DNA of 64,000 nt, taken from Buchnera aphidicola (Drepanosiphum platanoidis) (GTDB lineage: Bacteria; Pseudomonadota; Gammaproteobacteria; Enterobacterales; Enterobacteriaceae). The position numbers and the translations under genes were made by a program. Where the stretch lies: positions 385,228 to 449,227 of the forward strand of contig NZ_OZ026537.1 of NCBI RefSeq assembly GCF_964020165.1, read 5' to 3'. How positions within the stretch are numbered: the first letter of the stretch is position 1; every line of letters begins with the position of its first letter. The notes under the pieces were generated by a model, which was given only the letters and a program-made list of their open reading frames with translations, searched no databases and had not been told where the DNA came from. Positions 58,666 to 64,000 of this stretch are shown one piece after another.

Positions 58666-59472
58666 ATGAAAAATTTGAGTGAAAATATTAAAAAAATAAG
58701 AACAATTACAGGTTTAGGTATTTTAAATTGTAAAAAAGCATTATTGAAGAATAAAGGAGATATTCAAAAATCTATTAATTATTTAAGAAAGAAAGGAAAA
58801 TCTAAAGTTAGAAATAAATTTATAAAAAAAACTACCCAAGGGTCAATTTTTATTTGTCATACTAAATGTTTAGGTGTGATTTTAGAAATAAATTGTGAAA
58901 CAGATTTTGTGTCTAGAGATACTTTTTTTAAAAGTGAAGGAAACAAAATTATTAATTTATGTTTTAAAAAAAAATTTGTGAATTTAAAAAGTGTCCAAGA
59001 TTATTTTGAAGATACTAGAATAAAATTAATTTCAATTCTAGGAGAAAATATTAATTTTTCTAATTATTTTATGCTTAAAGGTAATTTTATTCATTCTTAT
59101 GTTCATGGATCACGAATTGGAGTATTATTAAAAAGCAATTCTAAATCTTTAAAATATGTAAAAAAAATTGCTATGCATATTGCAGCTAGTAATCCTTTAT
59201 ATTTGAGTCCTGAAAAAATTCCAAAAAATATTTTAGATAAAGAAAAAAAAATTCAATTAGAAATAGCAAATAAATTAAATAAACATAAATCTAAACAAAT
59301 TTTATCTAGAATGGTAGAAGGGAGGATGAAAAAATTTATTTATGAGATTTGTTTAAATAAACAAAATTTTATTATGGATACTAAAAAAACAGTAGAAAAA
59401 TATTTAAAAGAAAAAAACTTTTTTATTAAAAAATTTATAAGATTAGAAGTAGGACAAAAAATTTTAATTTAA
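58666..59472 (+). CDS. tsf: Elongation factor Ts
   Basis: Nucleotide exchange factor for EF-Tu. It has 268 aa (E. coli 283). The N-terminal UBA-like domain (TGLGILNCKKALLKNKGDIQKSINYLRKKG, given here as residues ~16-45) and the EF-Tu contact motif ETDFVSRD, equivalent to TDFVAKD in E. coli, are present. The C-terminal half, including the coiled-coil module, is Lys/Asn-rich but recognisable (MHIAASNPLYL, VEKYLKE). No clear Shine-Dalgarno precedes the ATG. In enterics pyrH would come next; here there is a gap. Confidence 0.96.
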   Translation: MKNLSENIKKIRTITGLGILNCKKALLKNKGDIQKSINYLRKKGKSKVRNKFIKKTTQGSIFICHTKCLGVILEINCETDFVSRDTFFKSEGNKIINLCFKKKFVNLKSVQDYFEDTRIKLISILGENINFSNYFMLKGNFIHSYVHGSRIGVLLKSNSKSLKYVKKIAMHIAASNPLYLSPEKIPKNILDKEKKIQLEIANKLNKHKSKQILSRMVEGRMKKFIYEICLNKQNFIMDTKKTVEKYLKEKNFFIKKFIRLEVGQKILI

Positions 59473-60055
59473 TTTTTTTAAAATCAGTTTAAATAAATAA
59501 TTTATGTTTATTTATAAGATTTTATTATTAATAATTTATTATAATTTTTTATTATTATTTTTTTAATTTTTTTTTATTTATTTTATTAATAGTTATTTTT
59601 TTATGAAAAAAATAAAAATATTTTAAAAATTTTATTAATATGTATATTATTTTATAATTTTTAAAATTATTTGAATGAAAGAATTACATAAAAAATAAAA
59701 TTTTTTTATGGAATTACTTCTATATAAATTATTATTGATTGTATAATATATATTATAATATATATATTATAATATATATTAAAAATTAGTGATTATTTTA
59801 TTAATTTATTAATTTTTAAAATTTTATAATTTTATAAAAAAATTATAATTATAATATTAAACATATTAATTTTAATAAAATTTATTTAATAAAATTTAAA
59901 ATATTAAAATTAAAGTATATTAAAATTTTAATTTTAATATTGTTTTTAATTAATTAATTTTATGATTATTATAATAAATAATTAATATATAATAAAATGA
60001 ATAAAAATATTTTAAACATCATTAAAATTAAATATTAAAATTAAAGGATTTTATA
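59473..60055. other. Empty slot between tsf and frr where pyrH is expected
   Basis: 583 bp without a gene. Positions ~59740-59780 hold an imperfect tandem array of an ATATTATAAT-like unit, and the following 200 bp are A/T palindromic sequence such as TTAAAATTTTAATTTTAATA. UMP kinase (pyrH), which is about 720 bp long, lies between tsf and frr in E. coli and, as I recall, in other Buchnera; no conserved UMP kinase motif is readable on either strand. Confidence 0.6.
59740..59780. repeat. Short A/T tandem repeat
   Basis: Alternating TATAATATATATTATAAT units are repeated three to four times with small changes. It is only A and T and self-complementary, so it may simply arise by slippage in decaying DNA. 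Confidence 0.55.
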
Positions 60056-60613
60056 GTGATTAAAGATATTTTAAAAAAATATAAACATAAAATGAAATAT
60101 TGTGTAAATTTATTTTTAAAATCTATTTTAAAAATTAGAACTGGTAGAATATCTCCTAATATTTTAAACGAAATTTATATTGATTATTATGGAGTAAAAA
60201 CTTTAATTTCAAAAATATCAAATATTTTAGTAAAAGATTCTAACACTTTAAAAATTAATGCTTTTGATAATAGTTTAAATAAATTGATAGAAAAGTCAAT
60301 TATTAAATCTAATTTAGGTTTAAATCCAATTATTATTAATAATAGCATTATTGTCCCTATTCCTTCTTTAACTCAAGAAAGAAGACAAGAATTATTAAAA
60401 TTAACAAAACAAGAATCTGAAAAATATAAAATTTTAATTAGAAATTTAAGAAGAGATGTTAATAATTTAATCAAAAAGAAATTAAAAAATAAAATAATTA
60501 GTGAAAATGAAGAAAAATTATTTCAAAAAAAAAATCAAAATTTTACTGATTTTTATATAGATGAAATTAATAATAATTTTTTAAAGAAAGAAAAAGAAAT
60601 AATGAGTTTGTGA
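60056..60613 (+). CDS. frr: Ribosome recycling factor
   Basis: Splits post-termination ribosomes with EF-G. It has 185 aa, the E. coli length. KIRTGRISPNIL, YYGVKTLISKIS, LGLNPIIINN, VPIPSLTQERRQELLKL and IRNLRRDVNNLIKK are the family landmarks. The start is a GTG at 60056, with AAAGGA upstream; MIKDI aligns with MISDI in E. coli. The C-terminal helix is Asn/Lys-rich but full length. bamA follows about 80 nt downstream. Confidence 0.97.
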   Translation: MIKDILKKYKHKMKYCVNLFLKSILKIRTGRISPNILNEIYIDYYGVKTLISKISNILVKDSNTLKINAFDNSLNKLIEKSIIKSNLGLNPIIINNSIIVPIPSLTQERRQELLKLTKQESEKYKILIRNLRRDVNNLIKKKLKNKIISENEEKLFQKKNQNFTDFYIDEINNNFLKKEKEIMSL

Positions 60614-60694
60614 TAGAAACTTTAATTTTTATTTTTTTAAAATAATCTTAATTATTATGATTATGAGGATTTTCTTAAAAGAAATTTTAAAATT

Positions 60695-63280
60695 ATGGGA
60701 ATAAAAAAAATATTTTTATCATTTTTAATCATATGTAGTTTAACTATTTCTAGTTTGTTGTCTAATAATATTTGTATATTAAATAGTAAAAATAATGTAG
60801 TTGGAAATAATGCTCTTTTATTAAAATTGTTAAAACAAAAAAAATTGTCTCAAACTAATAATGTTAAAGAAAATTTTTTTTTAGTTAATCATATTCTTTT
60901 TAAAGGATTAGTACATTCAAATGAACAAGATTTAAGGAATAGTTTAACTTTTAAAGAGGGAGAAAAATTTACAGAAAATGATATTAATGATTCTATTAAT
61001 ATTTTAATGAATAGTAAAAAATTTGAAACTATTGAAGTAAAGAAAATTCAAAATGAATTTGTTTTTATAATGAAAGAATTTTCAATTTTAAAAAATATTG
61101 ACATTGAAGAAAATGCTAATATTAACGGCGATTTTATTAAAAAACTTTTAAATGATTTAAACATTTCGTTAGATCATTATGTACGTGATGTAGATGTTTT
61201 TTCATTAAAAAAAAAATTAGTAGAAGCTTATTCTCAAGATTCTATGCCTAATGTTAATATTGAAGTTTTTTTAAATGTTGATAAAAATAATATATCTACT
61301 TTAAAAATTTTAATCAGTAAAAAATTAAATACATATTTTAGAGAAATTAAAATTGTTGGAAATGAAAAATTTTCTTATTCAATATTAAAAGATGTATTTC
61401 AATTTAATAAAACAATTTCATATTCAGCAGAATTTTTTAAAGATGAATATAATGTAAAAGATTTAAATAAAGACTTATTAAAATTAAAACAATTTTATAT
61501 AAATAAAGGATATTTAAAGTTTAAAATTTCAAATATATCTTATAATTATGCAAATAATTCTAAAGATTTGTATATTACAATACATATTCAAGAAGGTCAT
61601 CATTATAATTTAGCAAAAATTTTTTTTAATGAAAATTATCCTAATATTTTATTAGAAAAAGAATTTGTTAAAAATCTTAAATTGCATAATATATATGATG
61701 TTTCAAAATTTGATGCAATTAAAGAAAATCTTAAAAATTTTTTAAGTGAAAAAGGTTATTTACAACCTAATATTTTAATCATTCCTGAATTAAATGAATT
61801 TAATCATACTGTAAATTTACAAATAAAAGTAGACAAAGGAGAAATTTTTTTTGTAAATAAAATTAATTTTAAGGGAAATACTAATTTTTCAACAGAATTT
61901 TTAAAACAAATAATTTCTCAAAAAGAAGGTGTAATATTTAATTCTAATAAAATTTATTCTGATCTAAAATCTTTACAATTAACAAATTACTTCAATGATA
62001 TAAATATTACGATATCACCTTTACATGAGGGATTAAATTTAGTAGATATAAATTTTGAAGTTATCGAAAAAAATAAAAAAAGTGCTGAAATGAATGCTGG
62101 ATATAATAAAAGAAATGGTGTGCATTTTCATACAGGCTTTACGACTAAGCATATAATTAGTGAAGATGATAATATTAATGTAAATTCTGAAGTTTTAAAA
62201 GATGAAAAATCAATTAATATAAATTATAATAAAGGAAATTTTTTTTTAAATAAATCTGAATATAATTTAAATTTTTTTTACAATGAAAAAAAATATGTTG
62301 ATTATGCAGATTTACACAAAAAAAAATCTTCTTTTGATGATGATATTTTTGAGGAAACTTATGGATTTCCTAGTCCTAACAGTATAATTACTAATTTTTT
62401 AGATAGTGATGTTCAAACTTATGGAGTACAAGCTAACATTAAAAAATTAATAAATTCAGAAAATTCTTTTAATGTTAATGTAGGTTATAAATATCAAAAA
62501 AATTTTAATTATATACAAAAAAAAATTGATCAATATTTTCATAATGAAGTTTCACATAATAATAATAAAGATAGTAGTGAATTATATATAAACTCTGGAT
62601 GGACATGTTCTAATTTATTTGATGAAAAAGATTCTATGAATAAATATAATATATTATTTTCTGTTGATTCAGTTTTTCCAGTTTTTAATAAAAGTTATTA
62701 TAAATTCAAAATAGATTCTGATACATATTTTTTATTAGATCATGATAACAATTTTATTTTTCATATTCATGAATATTTGGGGCATGGATCAAATTTTTTA
62801 GATACTTCTCTTCCTCAACATGAAAAATTTTTTATGAGTTATGAAAATTTTATTAAAGGGTTTAATAATAAAAATATAGGTCCATTGTTTAAACATTCTG
62901 ATAATTTAAATAAAGATTATGATCAAGAAAATTTTTCAAATTGTGATGACTTTTTAGTGAATAGTGGAGGAAATACTATTTCAGTTTCAAATATAGAGTT
63001 TATTTTTCCTTCTTTATCACTTATAGATTCAACGTTAAAAAATTATGCGCATACATCTTTATTTTTAGATTTTGGTAATGTTTGGAAAGATATTATTCCA
63101 AAAAAAAGTTGTTCATCTAATAAAATGATTTATAAAAACTTTGGTAGTTTATATTCTTCTTGTGGAATTGCATGTTCAATAAAAGTTCCAATAGGAGATT
63201 TTTGTTTATCTTATGCTATTCCAATTGGAAAATATGCATTTGATGTTTTAGAACCTTTCCAAATTAATTTTAGATCTTAA
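60695..63280 (+). CDS. bamA: Outer membrane protein assembly factor BamA
   Basis: Omp85 protein that inserts beta-barrels into the outer membrane. It has 861 aa (E. coli 810). A signal peptide is visible at residues ~1-25, followed by ~40 Asn/Lys-rich residues absent from E. coli before the first POTRA. Five POTRA repeats follow to about residue 455 (FKGLVHSNEQDLRNSL, GNEKFSYSILKDVF and FKGNTNFSTEFLKQ are readable), then the barrel. The conserved (V/I)RGF of barrel loop 6 reads IKGF (residues 720-723). The last residues are FQINFRS, so the usual terminal aromatic (W in E. coli) is missing. An intrinsic terminator follows. Confidence 0.93.
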   Translation: MGIKKIFLSFLIICSLTISSLLSNNICILNSKNNVVGNNALLLKLLKQKKLSQTNNVKENFFLVNHILFKGLVHSNEQDLRNSLTFKEGEKFTENDINDSINILMNSKKFETIEVKKIQNEFVFIMKEFSILKNIDIEENANINGDFIKKLLNDLNISLDHYVRDVDVFSLKKKLVEAYSQDSMPNVNIEVFLNVDKNNISTLKILISKKLNTYFREIKIVGNEKFSYSILKDVFQFNKTISYSAEFFKDEYNVKDLNKDLLKLKQFYINKGYLKFKISNISYNYANNSKDLYITIHIQEGHHYNLAKIFFNENYPNILLEKEFVKNLKLHNIYDVSKFDAIKENLKNFLSEKGYLQPNILIIPELNEFNHTVNLQIKVDKGEIFFVNKINFKGNTNFSTEFLKQIISQKEGVIFNSNKIYSDLKSLQLTNYFNDINITISPLHEGLNLVDINFEVIEKNKKSAEMNAGYNKRNGVHFHTGFTTKHIISEDDNINVNSEVLKDEKSININYNKGNFFLNKSEYNLNFFYNEKKYVDYADLHKKKSSFDDDIFEETYGFPSPNSIITNFLDSDVQTYGVQANIKKLINSENSFNVNVGYKYQKNFNYIQKKIDQYFHNEVSHNNNKDSSELYINSGWTCSNLFDEKDSMNKYNILFSVDSVFPVFNKSYYKFKIDSDTYFLLDHDNNFIFHIHEYLGHGSNFLDTSLPQHEKFFMSYENFIKGFNNKNIGPLFKHSDNLNKDYDQENFSNCDDFLVNSGGNTISVSNIEFIFPSLSLIDSTLKNYAHTSLFLDFGNVWKDIIPKKSCSSNKMIYKNFGSLYSSCGIACSIKVPIGDFCLSYAIPIGKYAFDVLEPFQINFRS

Positions 63281-63314
63281 TATTTTTTAGTAATTTATAA
63301 AATTAAATTATAAA

Positions 63315-63374
63315 TTTAAAACATTAAAATAAAATATTAAAAAATTTTGTTTTAATGTTTTAAAATTTTTTTTT
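63315..63374 (+). terminator. Intrinsic terminator after bamA
   Basis: TTTAAAACATTAAAA (63315-63329) and TTTTAATGTTTTAAA (63350-63364) form a perfect 15-bp stem with a 20-nt loop, followed by A and nine T's (63366-63374). It lies 34 nt after the bamA stop and separates it from fabZ. Confidence 0.75.
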
Positions 63375-63444
63375 ACTCTTTAAACTTTAAGTGATATTAA
63401 AAAAATAATATATATGCTTATTTAAATAATTTTTTTACATTAAA

Positions 63445-63936
63445 ATGAACATAAAAAAAAAAAATAAATTTTTTAAAAATGTTAAAATTTGTGATATAGA
63501 AAAATATTTGCCGTACAAATTTCCTTTTTTATTTATTGATAAAATTATATATTTTAAAAATTCTAAAAAATTAACTTCTATTAAAAAGATATCTTTTAAA
63601 GAAAAATTTTTAAAATCTCATTTTCCTAATAATCCTGTTTTTCCTGGAGTATTAATAATTGAATCTATTTTACAATCATGTTTTTATTTAATACATAAAA
63701 GTGCATATATAAATTATAAATTTAAATTTTGTAACAAAAAATTATGTTATGTAAGTCATATTAAAAAAACTATATTTAAAAAATTTGTAGTTTTAAATGA
63801 TTTAATGATAATTAATATAAAAATTAAAAAAAAATACAAAAATTTTGTTAAAATTTTTGGCATAGTAACTGTAAATAAATTTTTAGTCTGTAAAACTTCT
63901 TTATTAGTATATAGTGAAAATGCGAGATATATTTAA
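63445..63936 (+). CDS. fabZ: 3-hydroxyacyl-[acyl-carrier-protein] dehydratase FabZ
   Basis: Dehydrates 3-hydroxyacyl-ACP in fatty-acid elongation. It has 163 aa (E. coli 151), with a few extra Lys-rich residues at the N-terminus. YLPYKFPFLFIDKI, and the active-site block SHFPNNPVFPGVLIIESILQ with the catalytic His and Glu, are preserved. The rest is diverged, but the hot-dog fold pattern persists. Its retention suggests some fatty-acid synthesis remains. In E. coli it lies downstream of bamA, skp and lpxD in the lpx cluster; skp and lpxD are absent here. Confidence 0.94.
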   Translation: MNIKKKNKFFKNVKICDIEKYLPYKFPFLFIDKIIYFKNSKKLTSIKKISFKEKFLKSHFPNNPVFPGVLIIESILQSCFYLIHKSAYINYKFKFCNKKLCYVSHIKKTIFKKFVVLNDLMIINIKIKKKYKNFVKIFGIVTVNKFLVCKTSLLVYSENARYI

Positions 63937-64000
63937 ATAAAATTTATTAAATATATTATTTTATATAAAAATTTAATTTTATGAAAATAAGGCTGTAAAG

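Noticed and set aside
59740-59780. A/T tandem array considered as a replication origin element
   Set aside because: No DnaA boxes, iterons or origin-linked genes are nearby, and the composition alone explains it.
63981-64000. ATGAAAATAAGGCTGTAA at the right edge as a start of the next gene
   Set aside because: The frame stops after five codons. The AAGG at 63989-63992 may instead be the ribosome-binding site of a gene starting just beyond the window.

Overview
The window is one stretch of a very AT-rich, stripped-down gammaproteobacterial chromosome. The encoded proteins read like Escherichia coli orthologues rewritten in A/T-rich codons (Lys, Asn, Ile, Phe and Leu inflated). The gene order dnaK < nuoA-N > cvpA ... 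prs, prfA-prmC, ackA-pta, gyrA, tsa, tmRNA, grxD, rnt, pth-ychF, thrABC, truA, secA, aceEF-lpd, erpA, rsmH, ilvIH, dapD, map, rpsB-tsf, frr, bamA, fabZ is that of Buchnera aphidicola, the obligate aphid endosymbiont. Several genes I remember from the pea-aphid Buchnera order (ispE, nrdAB, grpE/ppnK, speDE, degP, pyrH, dxr, uppS) are absent, so this looks like a strongly reduced Buchnera lineage. The species is not determined here. I see no insertion sequences, phage genes, CRISPR arrays or classical tRNA genes.

Layout. 1-968: 5' part of dnaK (minus), with a textbook sigma-32 promoter at 1151-1186. 1706-16730: the complete 13-gene complex I operon, with nuoC and nuoD fused. 16879-17965: two small membrane-protein genes (cvpA, UPF0114). 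18137-24832: prs (minus), then prfA-prmC and ackA-pta (plus). 25206-31560: gyrA, a DUF2076 gene with a long acidic tail, a 2-Cys peroxiredoxin, an extremely Lys-rich orphan and the tmRNA gene. 31984-35544: grxD, rnt, pth, ychF. 35730-40412: thrABC (minus). 40788-50034: truA, secA and the pyruvate dehydrogenase genes aceE-aceF-lpd. 50368-57272: a minus-strand block of erpA, rsmH, ilvH, ilvI, dapD and map, interrupted by a 1.26-kb gene graveyard. 57714-63936: rpsB, tsf, frr, bamA and fabZ, with a 583-bp gap where pyrH would be expected.

How the genes work together. Pyruvate dehydrogenase makes acetyl-CoA and NADH. AckA-Pta can turn acetyl-CoA into ATP, and NDH-1 oxidises NADH to build proton-motive force. 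ThrABC, IlvIH and DapD belong to pathways for essential amino acids (Thr, branched-chain, Lys) that Buchnera supplies to its host. The rest is core housekeeping: translation and ribosome rescue, DnaK, SecA, BamA, gyrase, Fe-S assembly (ErpA, GrxD), peroxide defence and RNA maturation.

Sequence signals that stand out are perfect hairpins between convergent genes, a probable AUU start codon for pta, a lineage-specific tmRNA tag, A-homopolymers up to 19 nt inside essential ORFs, and strong erosion of the regulatory parts of Pta and ThrA while their catalytic parts remain readable. I did not find a convincing new multi-gene system. The least explained loci are the acidic DUF2076 protein, the Lys-rich orphan beyond tsa, and the decayed gene between ilvI and dapD.
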